Source: Streptomyces uncialis
GTDB taxonomy: Bacteria; Actinomycetota; Actinomycetes; Streptomycetales; Streptomycetaceae
Direction of reading: 5' to 3'
Assembly (NCBI RefSeq): GCF_036250755.1
Contig: NZ_CP109583.1
Coordinates: forward strand, 5,041,001-5,105,000
Length of the DNA stretch: 64,000 nucleotides
Both the position numbers and the translations under genes were made by a program. This document shows, in pieces, positions 18,029 through 26,004 of this stretch (positions within the stretch are counted from its first letter, which is position 1; every line of letters begins with the position of its first letter). The notes beneath the pieces were generated by a model that was given only the letters and a program-made list of their open reading frames with translations, was not told the DNA's origin and ran no database searches.

Positions 18029-18466
18029 TCAGGTCTGATCGAAAGGTGTCCCGAAGCTCAGTGAGCCCACGTTGCCAGCCTGAATCACTGGACCGTGCTG
18101 CACGCCCCCGCTAATAGTGTTATGGACATCCGCGGCCTGTTGATCACCCTTTGGGGTCGCCAAGTCAACAATTATTGACCGCAGTTCGGCAGCCGCGGCC
18201 GGATTTGCCAGCAAAGTGCGCCGCAATCGTGTACGCCACTCCGCCTGGACATCCAAGGCGGTCTGTTCGTCGCTGGCCTCCATTGCCGCCGCCAGTTCTC
18301 CGCGCGAGGTCTCCAGCTCCCCCTCGATCACGTCTTCCTCACCACCACCGCGACGCGAGAAGAACGACACCATCCGGTCACGAGCTTGTGCCCAGGAGTC
18401 CACCGCCATCTGCTGAACCAATGCCGTAGCGCCTGCGGCAGCAAGTGCCACCAACTCCGCTTCCAT
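18029..18466 (-). CDS. soluble helical protein with C-terminal RHIM/BASS3-like motif
   Basis: The product has 145 residues; ATG 18466 has the site aggtgg. The N-terminus is hydrophobic-helical (LVALAAAGATALVQQMAVDS, about residues 5-24). A helical middle follows (ELRSIIVDLATPKGD), and the end carries the motif ISGGVQHGPVIQAGNVG. The canonical PVIQAG core sits between two Gly-bounded strands, the best match in the island. With the motif at the C-terminus this is the mirror image of the membrane protein 150 bases downstream, as expected if the two meet through motif co-assembly. A similar N-terminal helical region followed by the motif is typical of small effector (Bell-like) proteins with amyloid motifs. 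Confidence 0.7.
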   Translation of the reverse strand: MEAELVALAAAGATALVQQMAVDSWAQARDRMVSFFSRRGGGEEDVIEGELETSRGELAAAMEASDEQTALDVQAEWRTRLRRTLLANPAAAAELRSIIVDLATPKGDQQAADVHNTISGGVQHGPVIQAGNVGSLSFGTPFDQT

Positions 18467-18476
18467 CGAACCACCT

Positions 18477-19148
18477 TTGCAGCATCTGAGGCCTCCACCG
18501 TACCCCCTGAAACTCGACGACCACAGCGTCGACGCCCTGTGCTACGCCGTCCATGCCACTGCACACGATTGGCGCCACCTGCTCGCTCATCAGCTATGCA
18601 GGATTGGCCGCTCGTACTTTCCTGGTTTCGTCCCAGAACCTCGGCAACCGTTCGTGCAACCCTTCTCGAAAGCACTCGTGGTTCGACCGTCCAGCCTGCT
18701 GGAGATCAAAACCTGCAGCGCGTACCAGCTCGATGAGTGGCTCGCCGGTGTGCCGGACGGGCCGACGCCGCAAACGCAGTGGTACCTCGCTGTGACCGGG
18801 AACGAGCAGGCGAACGTCGCTGCACTGCTCGGCGGGAACCGGCTGGTTGTGCACCGTGTCGACCTGCGTTCGTGGCACATCCGGCTCGACGACAACCCGA
18901 GCCTCTCCGCGGCCTACAACGACGCGCTGCGGGCCGAGTGCGTCGGACTCTGGCGCCGCCGGATGATCGAGGGCACCTGGGTGATCGCCGAGGGCGCGGT
19001 CTACGATATGTTCGACGAACTGCCGCCGATGCGCCGGTACTGGGTCCCCATCGACTACGGAACCGCGAACCAGTTCTCGGCGATCCTGTACGGCCTCGGC
19101 GCCGACGACCGGCTGTACGCGGTCAACGAGTGGCGCCCCAACTCGTGA
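18477..19148 (+). pseudogene. chimeric phage remnant: terminase tail, YqaJ-type exonuclease piece, terminase body
   Basis: One open frame joins three unrelated pieces. It starts with a terminase tail (LDDHSVDALCYAVHATAHDW, copy 2). Next is a YqaJ-like recombinase/exonuclease core at about 18690-18860 (LLEIKTCSAYQLDEWL, QTQWYLAVTGNEQANVAALL). Last is the terminase nuclease body (IRLDDNPSLSAAYNDALRAE, AEGAVYDMFDELPPMRRY, IDYGTANQFSAILYGLG). The order and joins match no functional protein, so the frame is a product of deletion and recombination. Confidence 0.7.
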
Positions 19149-19155
19149 GCCTTAC

Positions 19156-19559
19156 ACCGACAGATGACCGACGCGCAGTTCAGCCGCGCCGTGAGCGCAT
19201 GGCTCGACGAGCAGCAGGTCGTTCCCGAGTGGACGTTTATTGACCCGTCCGCGACGAGCTTGTCCGCTCAATTGTGAACAGACAGGCATCCCGTCGTCGC
19301 CCTTGCGAACAGCGAGGTGCTCAACGGCATCCGTAGCGTGTCAACCGCGCTCGGCTCCGGGCTGTTGCGCGTACATCGATCATGCCGGGGACTCCTCGAC
19401 GAGCTGCCCGGTTACGCCTGGCCAGAAGAGACCACAGCACGCGGCGAGGACAAGCAGAACAAGTGCCACGACCGCTCCTGCGACGGGCTGCGGTACGTGA
19501 TCCACTCGACTGCGCACGTGTGGCGCCAAGTGTCAGACGTATTGAAGGACAGCGGTTGA
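19156..19559 (+). pseudogene. terminase large-subunit remnant, continuation and tail copy 3
   Basis: The sequence continues the terminase of the preceding frame after a frameshift: QMTDAQFSRAVSAWLDEQQ, VPEWTFIDPSATSLSAQL, then a stop. It resumes in another frame with VLNGIRSVSTALGSGLL, HRSCRGLLDELPGYAW and DGLRYVIHSTAHVW, ending at 19559. At least two disabling changes are present. The tail is a diverged version of the fragment at 17197-17415. Confidence 0.7.
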
Positions 19560-19580
19560 TCAGCTGCTCAATCCGGGGAC

Positions 19581-20009
19581 TCAGCGATAGCGTCGAAGAG
19601 CCAACCAGTGCTTCGCCAGGAGTCCGAAACCGATCACCACGTCGAACCACCCAATCGACGCCCACGTCACTCGCGTGCTGTCGCCCCCGGATCCGTGACC
19701 ACCGACAACCAGGAACAGGCCGAAAAGGATCCATACGACAGACCCGTAGATTCCGCGACGTGCCTTCTTGAGGAATTTCTGTCTTTGAAACTGAGACTGG
19801 GCGTAGCGTGCTGCACGTTCTGCATCTTCGGCGTCCAGGATTCGTTTCGTGCGTGCCGACCAGCGAGCACGTAACTCTGCCTCCTCTGGGCTCGGCGTAG
19901 CAGGCAGGATCACATTGCCGTTGATGGATCCAGCCTGGACCACGGGCCCGTTGACATGGCCGCTCACGCCGTTGCTTACGTTGTTGGTGACGTCCCGTCC
20001 CTCTCCCAT
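19581..20009 (-). CDS. second small membrane protein with N-terminal RHIM/BASS3-like motif
   Basis: The product has 142 residues from ATG 20009; the frame is open further upstream but there overlaps the integrase remnant. Residues 7-33 carry the motif (NGVSGHVNGPVVQAGSINGN) with a canonical PVVQAG core. A charged linker similar to the first copy follows (RARWSARTKRILDAEDAE), then two membrane spans (about 88-108 and 115-135). It is a paralogue of 17426-17878, with the same order and matching linker residues (RWS.R..RILD). It again lies immediately after a terminase tail on the other strand. Confidence 0.7.
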   Translation of the reverse strand: MGEGRDVTNNVSNGVSGHVNGPVVQAGSINGNVILPATPSPEEAELRARWSARTKRILDAEDAERAARYAQSQFQRQKFLKKARRGIYGSVVWILFGLFLVVGGHGSGGDSTRVTWASIGWFDVVIGFGLLAKHWLALRRYR

Positions 20010-20012
20010 GTT

Positions 20013-20448
20013 CCAGAAGGTACGCGAGGGCGCCACCACTCTCAATCGACTCATGTTGATCCATGCCTGGCTCGCTTGGTACGCGGAGAAGACCCCGGGC
20101 AGGTTGTTGTTCGTGGGCGAGCGGGGCAAGCTTTTCCGTCGTTCGCCCTTCGGCCGGGAGTGGCGCAAGGCCCGTAGCGTGGTCGGACTGCCGGCCGATG
20201 TCCGGTTCTACGATCTTCGTCACACCGAACACACCCTGACCACCCGATTGGGCGCGACGCTCAAGGACACGGTGGTGCGTGTCGGCCAGTCCACGGATAG
20301 GGCCGCGCGCATCTATCAGCACTCGGACTCCGAGCGCCAACGTGAGGTCGCTTCCGGGCTCGACTCCCTGATGCAGGCTGAAAGGCGGAAGGCTGCGGCC
20401 AAGACTGATGAACAGGCATCGGGCACGGAGCGGGCACGAGACACCTAG
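20013..20448 (+). pseudogene. tyrosine recombinase (phage integrase) C-terminal remnant
   Basis: The frame encodes the catalytic half of a phage-type integrase: GRLLFVGERGKLFRRSPF, DVRFYDLRHTEHTL (the Arg of box II), LKDTVVRVGQSTDRAARIYQH (with the Tyr). The N-terminal arm- and core-binding domains are absent. The usual His of the GHS motif is Gln here (VGQS). The fragment cannot be active. Its position right beside the tRNA-Gly attachment repeat is that of a native element integrase. Confidence 0.75.
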
Positions 20449-20467
20449 ACAGGTCTAGACAACAAAC

Positions 20468-20494
20468 AAAGCCCAAGTCGCTGACTTGGGCTTT
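20468..20494. terminator. bidirectional terminator between integrase remnant and tRNA-Gly
   Basis: A 12-bp perfect stem (aaagcccaagtc / gacttgggcttt) with loop gct is preceded by tctagacaacaaa. It terminates both the integrase direction and the tRNA direction. Confidence 0.8.
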
Positions 20495-20499
20495 CATTG

Positions 20500-20545
20500 T
20501 GGAGCGGGTGACGAGAATCGAACTCGCGCTCTGAGCTTGGGAAGC
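20500..20545. repeat. right attachment-site repeat within tRNA-Gly
   Basis: This is the intact partner of the repeat at 15481-15526. It covers the tRNA-Gly 3' half including the encoded CCA. Confidence 0.85.
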
Positions 20546-20573
20546 TCATGTTCTACCATTAAACTACACCCGC
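20500..20573 (-). tRNA. tRNA-Gly (anticodon CCC)
   Basis: The 74-nt cloverleaf has acceptor GCGGGTG/CACCCGC, a D-arm with ATGGT, anticodon stem TGAGC/GCTCA with loop TTCCCAA, a T-arm with GTTCGATTC, and encoded CCA. It is the integration target of the island to its left. Confidence 0.95.
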
Positions 20574-20870
20574 GTGTGCACCGGTCGGGACCGGTTGTGC
20601 ATCGGCGCTCACTCTACCCCATGCCAGGCCCCCGGCGTCCGAGCCGTGGGGCCTGTCGGCCCGGGTGGGGGTGACGGGTGTGTGGGGCGGGGGAGTTGGG
20701 GCGTACCTTGGGGTGCGGGGCGGGTGTGGGCGGGGTATCGGAGTGCCGCCTGGATGGGCGTCCCTTTCCTCCCGTAATGTTGCGGTTCTCGTCGGTCCGT
20801 CGGATGCCCGTGCGGTTGTCCCCGGTCCGGCGCCGTTCCAGGATCGTGGGGAAGGGACTCAGAGGACTTG

Positions 20871-21029
20871 ATGCAGCTCACTGTCGTCCGGTGTGCCGAG
20901 GGGCACGTGTTCAGCACCGCTTCGTTCCCGATGCAGCAGGCCGAGCGGCTCGGCCCCGGGCGGCTCCTGCGCTGCCCCCGCTGCGCTCGGCTCCGCAGCG
21001 CCGTACCCGTCGTACCCGCCAAGCGTTAG
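20871..21029 (+). CDS. small zinc-ribbon-like protein
   Basis: The product has 52 residues ([20 protein letters not shown]) from ATG 20871. The sequence shows CAEGH in the first part and CPRC in the second, a plausible four-ligand zinc site. It ends in a basic tail. Upstream, ggaagggactcagagg offers a ribosome site. The coding bias is strong, and I recall similar short Streptomyces proteins, but no function is known to me. It lies just upstream of dcd on the same strand. Confidence 0.6.
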   Translation: MQLTVVRCAEGHVFSTASFPMQQAERLGPGRLLRCPRCARLRSAVPVVPAKR

Positions 21030-21141
21030 CGCCCGGCAGCGGCGGCCGCGCTCCGTGCGCGGTCGCCGCCGTACCGTCCCCGTAGCGCCGTCGGCGCGCC
21101 CGCATGCGAGCGGGGCCGTCCGACTTGCGTATCCTCGGGAC

Positions 21142-21717
21142 GTGCTTCTCTCTGACAAGGACATCCGGGCCGAGATCGACGCAGGCCGGGTGCGTATCGA
21201 CCCGTACGACGAATCGATGGTGCAGCCGTCGAGCATCGACGTGCGGCTGGACCGCTACTTCCGGGTGTTCGAGAACCACCGGTACCCGCATATCGACCCC
21301 TCGGTCGAGCAGGCGGACCTGACCAGACTCGTGGAGCCCGAGGGCGACGAGCCGTTCATCCTGCACCCGGGTGAGTTCGTGCTGGCCTCGACATACGAGG
21401 TCATCGCGCTGCCCGACGACCTGGCGAGCCGGCTGGAGGGGAAGTCCAGCCTCGGACGCCTCGGGCTCGTGACGCATTCGACCGCCGGGTTCATCGACCC
21501 CGGGTTCTCCGGGCACGTCACCCTCGAACTGTCGAACCTCGCGACGCTGCCGATCAAGCTGTGGCCCGGGATGAAGATCGGCCAGCTCTGTCTGTTCCGG
21601 CTGACCTCGCCCGCCGAGTTCGCCTACGGCTCCGAGCGCTACGGTTCGCGCTACCAGGGCCAGCGCGGTCCCACCGCCTCGCGTTCCTTCCTGAACTTCC
21701 ACCGGACCCAGGTATGA
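21142..21717 (+). CDS. dcd: dCTP deaminase
   Basis: The product has 191 residues from GTG 21142, the usual length of the family. It hydrolyses dCTP to dUTP (some homologues go on to dUMP) in pyrimidine deoxynucleotide synthesis. Family landmarks are [16 protein letters not shown] at the start, [16 protein letters not shown], and the catalytic block [20 protein letters not shown] followed by GHVTLEL. The tail [10 protein letters not shown] is the nucleotide-closing loop. The stop overlaps the next start as ATGA, which indicates co-translation with the phosphoribosyltransferase. Confidence 0.97.
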   Translation: MLLSDKDIRAEIDAGRVRIDPYDESMVQPSSIDVRLDRYFRVFENHRYPHIDPSVEQADLTRLVEPEGDEPFILHPGEFVLASTYEVIALPDDLASRLEGKSSLGRLGLVTHSTAGFIDPGFSGHVTLELSNLATLPIKLWPGMKIGQLCLFRLTSPAEFAYGSERYGSRYQGQRGPTASRSFLNFHRTQV

Positions 21718-22223
21718 GCGCCTCCGGGACCGGCGTACGGGAGAACCTGACGTACGAGCGGTTCGGCACCGCCGTCCGGGAGCTGGCGCAGACGATCGCG
21801 GACGACGGGTACCGGCCGGACGTCATCATCTCCATCGCGCGCGGCGGCGTCTTCGTCGCCGGCGGTCTCGCGTACGCCCTCGACTGCAAGAACATCCACC
21901 TGGTCAACGTGGAGTTCTACACCGGGGTGGGGACGACCCTGGAGATGCCGGTGATGCTGGCGCCCGTCCCCAACGCGATCGACTTCACCGACAAGAAGGT
22001 CCTCATCGCGGACGATGTCGCGGACACCGGGAAGACCCTGAAGCTCGTCCACGACTTCTGCCTCGACCATGTCGCGGAGGTCCGCTCCGCCGTCGTGTAC
22101 GAGAAGTCCCACTCCCTCGTGAAGTGCGAGTACGTGTGGAAGCGCACCGACGAGTGGATCAACTTCCCCTGGAGCGTCGAGCCGCCCGTCGTACGCCGCT
22201 CCGGACAGGTCCTCGACGCCTGA
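21714..22223 (+). CDS. phosphoribosyltransferase (type I)
   Basis: The product has 169 residues starting at the ATG that overlaps the dcd stop. The PRPP-binding motif [16 protein letters not shown] (about residues 97-112) and the earlier [20 protein letters not shown] define a type I phosphoribosyltransferase of the xanthine/hypoxanthine-like group. It probably salvages a purine base from PRPP, consistent with its nucleotide-metabolism neighbour. The exact base cannot be read from the sequence. A strong terminator follows. Confidence 0.9.
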   Translation: MSASGTGVRENLTYERFGTAVRELAQTIADDGYRPDVIISIARGGVFVAGGLAYALDCKNIHLVNVEFYTGVGTTLEMPVMLAPVPNAIDFTDKKVLIADDVADTGKTLKLVHDFCLDHVAEVRSAVVYEKSHSLVKCEYVWKRTDEWINFPWSVEPPVVRRSGQVLDA

Positions 22224-22266
22224 CCTACGCCTGATCCACTCCTGACCTGGTCCTTCCGCATCCGGT

Positions 22267-22322
22267 ACGACGAACGGGGCGCGGGGGCGGATCCTTCTCC
22301 GCCCCCGCGCCCCGTTCGTCGT
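22267..22322. terminator. 25-bp stem bidirectional terminator
   Basis: A perfect 25-bp inverted repeat (acgacgaacggggcgcgg... and its complement) with loop tccttc lies between convergent genes. Confidence 0.9.
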
Positions 22323-22345
22323 CGTACACCGGCCCCCGGGGGCGG

Positions 22346-23341
22346 TCAGAACGTCCCGAGCTTGATGATCGACAGCAGCGCCGCCAGCTGGATCGCCGAC
22401 GCGCCCAGTGCCTTCGGCCACGGCAGGTCGTGCGACTTGTTCACCATCACCGTGAACAGGGCGCCCGCCGCGATCCAGGTGATCCAGCCGAGGATCTGCA
22501 CGAACGGCTTGTCGCCGCCGGCGAACATGGCCACGATCAGCCGGGGTGTGTCCGTGAGGGCCATGATCAGCATGGACAGACCGACCGTCGGCTGCCAGGC
22601 CCCGTCCCCGCCGAGCTGACGCGCCAGCGTGTGGGTGACCACACCGAGCACGAACGCGCCGAACACCATCACGACACCGGTCAGCAGGACGTACGGCACG
22701 GCCGACGACAGCGTCGAGCTGATCGCGTCCTCACGCGCCCCGTCGAAGCCGAAGATCGCCAGCAGGCCGTAGAGGAACGTCACGACCAGCGCCGTGCCCC
22801 AGACCGAGTAGTCCCGCATCCGCAGGAAGGTCGCTCCGGGGCGGACGACGATGCCCTTGAGGAGTTCCTTCCAGTGCAGCGGAGGGCCGGCGGGCGGCGC
22901 GGCGGGCTGGCCCGCGTGGTACGTCCCGCCCTGGTTGTAGGGGTCCTCGCCGACGGTGAACGCCTGCGTGTGGCCGGGGTTGTTGGCCGCGTAGGGGTCG
23001 TGGGCGCACTGCTGGGGGTGGTGCTGCCCGTCGCCGAAGTACTCCGGCTCCCCGTGCCGACCCGGCCCCTGCCCCTGGCCGGGTCCCTGGCCCTGTCTCT
23101 GTCCGGGTCCCCTGCCCTGTCCCGGGGCGGGGCCCTGCGGCCAGCCGCCGCTCTGGCCGTAGCCACCGCCCTGGCCGCCGTACTGCTGCGGCTGCCCGTA
23201 CGGCGGTCGGCCTTGGGCAGGGGAGGGTGGCGGCCCGCCGTACGGGGCCTGCTGACCGTACGGCTGCTGCTGCGGGGGTTGTTGGGGTCGCGCCTGCGGT
23301 GTGCGGTTGTCCCGGCCGCGTCCGATCCTGAATCCAGCCAC
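22346..23341 (-). CDS. Yip1-family integral membrane protein
   Basis: The product has 331 residues from GTG 23341 (VAGFRIGRGRDNR). The frame stays open to an ATG at 23422, but that extra part is a Pro-rich stretch whose ATG has its purine site too close, so the internal GTG is preferred, with some doubt. The first 165 residues are Gln/Gly/Pro/Tyr-rich and disordered. From LHWKELLKGIVVRPGATF on, the Yip1 domain holds five hydrophobic segments (VVTFLYGLLAIFGF, YVLLTGVVMVFGAFVLGVVT, and further ones). Bacterial Yip1 proteins are of unknown function. The gene is convergent with the dcd operon. Confidence 0.8.
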   Translation of the reverse strand: MAGFRIGRGRDNRTPQARPQQPPQQQPYGQQAPYGGPPPSPAQGRPPYGQPQQYGGQGGGYGQSGGWPQGPAPGQGRGPGQRQGQGPGQGQGPGRHGEPEYFGDGQHHPQQCAHDPYAANNPGHTQAFTVGEDPYNQGGTYHAGQPAAPPAGPPLHWKELLKGIVVRPGATFLRMRDYSVWGTALVVTFLYGLLAIFGFDGAREDAISSTLSSAVPYVLLTGVVMVFGAFVLGVVTHTLARQLGGDGAWQPTVGLSMLIMALTDTPRLIVAMFAGGDKPFVQILGWITWIAAGALFTVMVNKSHDLPWPKALGASAIQLAALLSIIKLGTF

Positions 23342-23429
23342 GTCATCGAACGTACCTGGTCCGGCGGAGCGGTGGGCTGGGGGCGGGGGTGGGGGACGGG
23401 GTTTGCGGCCGAGCTGTGACATCCCCTAG

Positions 23430-24010
23430 GGGACCCCCGACGGGTCGCCTTCGCCCGCGCTTCTGGGCGCTTCGGGGTCTGTCCGGCGGGGCGTACTTGT
23501 CCCGGTGCCCGTCGTTCGTGGGTGCGCAGTTCCCCGCGGGTCGCCTTCGCTCGCGCTTCCGAGGTCCCCTGTGCTGGGCGTACTTCGTTCCTGTGCCGTC
23601 GCTCGTGGGTTTCGCGCAGTTCCCCGCGCCCCTGGATGCTGCCCCTTCGGGATTGTTCGTCGTGTGCGGGACCGTCCTCGTCTTCGCGCAGTTCCCCGCG
23701 CCCCTTCGGGGGCGCCCCCTGAGGTTGTTCTTCACCCTCCTCCTCTCGCAGTCGCATGGCTGCGTAAGGGGGTGGGCGGGAATCTCTGCCCGCAGACTCC
23801 GACGCCACCAGTACATCCACTGGACGTCGTACCGAGCGCGTTGGAGCGAGGACGGAGAATCCCGACCGGCACCGACCCGAAGAACCGGCCGGACGCGCCC
23901 CAAAGGGGCGCGGGGAACTGCGCACCCACCGAGCGACCCGCACGGGACAAGTGCGCCCACCCGGACAGACCTCAAAAGCGCAAGCGAAGGCGAAAAGCAG
24001 GCCGGCTCCG
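23430..24010. repeat. intergenic repeat cluster 2
   Basis: This 580-bp stretch separates the Yip1 gene from the FG-GAP gene and has no credible ORF. It holds several ggtcgccttcgc and cagttccccgcgcccc modules, then the ~157-bp core in inverted orientation at 23766-23922. The core hairpin is gcgcccc-aaa-ggggcgc. The core lies downstream of the FG-GAP gene in that gene's reading direction. Confidence 0.9.
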
Positions 24011-24064
24011 CCGGAGGGGGTGCGGGGCCGGCCTGCGTACCGGGGTGGGGGACCGTGGCGGGAC

Positions 24065-25684
24065 CTACTCGTCGATGACCGAACCGAACCGGGCCGCGTC
24101 GAACTTCCCGGCGGCGGCACCAGCGTCAGCGTCGAGCCCGAACGTCCAGGCCCCCGCCCCGCTCACCCCGCCGGGCCCCGCGGGCAGCGCCCACACCACG
24201 CCCCGGCGCCCGTCCTCCCCGGGTGCCGAGACCAGCAACGCGTACCGGCCCCGCGGGTCGGGCCCCGTGAACCGGACCTGTGCCCCCCACGCGTCCCCCG
24301 GCTCCGCCTTGCCGGGAATCCACCGGGAGTCCTGGTTCCAGTGCGCGACCCCGCGCGCGGAGAGCCCGGACGCCGTACCCCTGAGCACCCACACCGCCCC
24401 CGCGTCGGCGGCGCGGCCCACGTCCTCGCCGGGTGCGCCGATCACGACATCGGCGTACCCGTCGCCGTCCGCGTCCGCGACGGAGAGGTCGCCGCCGAAG
24501 GCGTCACCGCGTTCGGCGGTGCCCGGGAGCCCGGGGGAGTCCTGGGTCCACCACTGAGGTGTGGCCGCGGGCCCGTCGGGACCGCCGTAGCGGACGCCGA
24601 CCAGCCCCCCGGTCAGGGTCTCGCCGCCGTCGTCGGGGGACGCGGGCTCACCGGTGACGAGGTCGTCGTACCCGTCGCCGTCGATGTCCCCGGACGCGGC
24701 GACGGGCCCGCCCCGCGACTCCCGCGCGTACCCCGGGCCCCGGTCGCCGCCGGGGAAGTACGCGGACCAGCCGTGACCGGGTTCGGCGCCGGTGGTGACC
24801 CCGGAGACGACGAGGTCCGCGAGCCCGTCGCGGTTGTGGTCGCCGGTCGTGAGGGTCCGCGGCAGCACGGCACGCGCGCCGGCGGGCCGGGACAGCGGCT
24901 GCCGGGTGAGGGTCCGGGGCGTGACGGTCCGGGGCGTGACGGTGGACCCGGCACCCGCGGCCTGACCGGCACCCGCGGCCTGACCGGCACCCGCCTCGGC
25001 CGCGCGCGGGACGATACCGCCCGGCTGGTCGCCGCCGGGCTGTCCCGGGCCGGGTCCGGGACCGGGGAGCTCCCCCGGCGCGAATTCGAGGAGCTCCAGG
25101 CCGTCGCGGTCGGCCACGACGAGCAGATCACCGGGGTTCGCCGCGCTGAAACGGGCGGCGGCGAGCACCGCGCCGAAGCGGTCCCCACCAGTGGGACGCG
25201 GTGCCTGGAGCCAGCCGACGGACCCCGCGAGACCCGTCGGGGTGCCCCACAGCACGGTCGCCCCGCCCGCGTCGCGCGCGCCGCCCAGATCCTCGCCGGG
25301 GACGCCGACGATCAGGTCGTCGTACCCGTCGCTGTCGAGGTCACCGGTGGCGAGGGCCGCGCCGAACCGGTCGCCCGCCTCGGGTGCCCCGGGAACGCGG
25401 GGGGTGGCCTGGCTGAGCCGGCTGACGCGCTGGACGCCGACCCCGTCGGCGGTGCCGTACCGCACGCTCACCCGGCCCGCGCCGCTCGCCCCGGCCACGG
25501 TCGCGTCGGGCGCGGCGATCACGACGTCCTCGAACCCGTCGCCGTCGAAGTCGCTGTTGCGGTCGTTCGCGTACGTACCGCCGGGGGTCCCGGCGAGCGC
25601 GGGGTGCGCGGTGGCGAGGGTGACGGCCGCCCCGGACGCGAGGAGGAACGCGGCCAGGGCGGCGGCCGATCGGTTGTTGCGCAC
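24065..25684 (-). CDS. secreted FG-GAP (integrin alpha-like) repeat protein
   Basis: The product has 539 residues; GTG 25684 sits six bases behind caggag, although the frame is open for 89 more codons. A signal peptide (VRNNRSAAALAAFLLASGAA) ends near ALA-GTP. At least six FG-GAP repeats follow, with calcium-binding loops of the form DxDxDGxxD: DFDGDGFEDVVIAAP, DLDSDGYDDLIVGVPGED, DHNRDGLADLVVSG, DIDGDGYDDLVTGEP and DADGDGYADVVIGAPGED. A linker of short repeats (GAGQAAGAGQAA, VTPRTVTPRT) separates the propeller halves. Such exported beta-propellers are abundant in Streptomyces, and ligands are unknown. Confidence 0.9.
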   Translation of the reverse strand: MRNNRSAAALAAFLLASGAAVTLATAHPALAGTPGGTYANDRNSDFDGDGFEDVVIAAPDATVAGASGAGRVSVRYGTADGVGVQRVSRLSQATPRVPGAPEAGDRFGAALATGDLDSDGYDDLIVGVPGEDLGGARDAGGATVLWGTPTGLAGSVGWLQAPRPTGGDRFGAVLAAARFSAANPGDLLVVADRDGLELLEFAPGELPGPGPGPGQPGGDQPGGIVPRAAEAGAGQAAGAGQAAGAGSTVTPRTVTPRTLTRQPLSRPAGARAVLPRTLTTGDHNRDGLADLVVSGVTTGAEPGHGWSAYFPGGDRGPGYARESRGGPVAASGDIDGDGYDDLVTGEPASPDDGGETLTGGLVGVRYGGPDGPAATPQWWTQDSPGLPGTAERGDAFGGDLSVADADGDGYADVVIGAPGEDVGRAADAGAVWVLRGTASGLSARGVAHWNQDSRWIPGKAEPGDAWGAQVRFTGPDPRGRYALLVSAPGEDGRRGVVWALPAGPGGVSGAGAWTFGLDADAGAAAGKFDAARFGSVIDE

Positions 25685-25938
25685 GTACGGCTCCTGGGTG
25701 GGGAAGGGGGTGGCCGGGCAGGCGCGGGGGCCGCCGGAGAGGGCCCGTACCTGTCCGGCGCATATTCCGACGCCGACCGCCGGGGAACGGTTGCAGCGGA
25801 TTCGCACGCGCGTACGGTTCGTGGCGTACGGACGGTACGTCTCCCGGCAGGGCCCGTCCCGGTGGGTCCGCCTCCGCGTCGTAGGCCGGGTACGTACGTC
25901 CATCAGTACGCCTCCCGCGCCGCCCCCGGGTACGCACG

Positions 25939-25974
25939 AGGCCCGGGTCACCTCAAAGGGGTGGACCCGGGCCT
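25939..25974. terminator. hairpin downstream of the Fe-S oxidoreductase gene
   Basis: The inverted repeat aggcccgggtcacc / ggtggacccgggcct has one bulge and a loop around tcaaag. It lies about 180 bases past the 3' end of the minus-strand gene at 26153. Confidence 0.6.
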
Positions 25975-26004
25975 TGATCCCGTCTCCGGGGCGTACGACG
26001 AACC

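Larger units (their letters stand above)
15481..20545. mobile_element. degenerate integrative element in tRNA-Gly(CCC)
   Basis: About 5 kb lies between two copies of the tRNA-Gly 3' half. An integrase remnant ends next to the intact tRNA, and phage terminase and exonuclease pieces lie inside. No complete replication or structural gene remains, so the element is a dead prophage or integrative element. The minus strand carries small genes with a shared RHIM-like motif, which look like cargo or later insertions. Confidence 0.8.
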
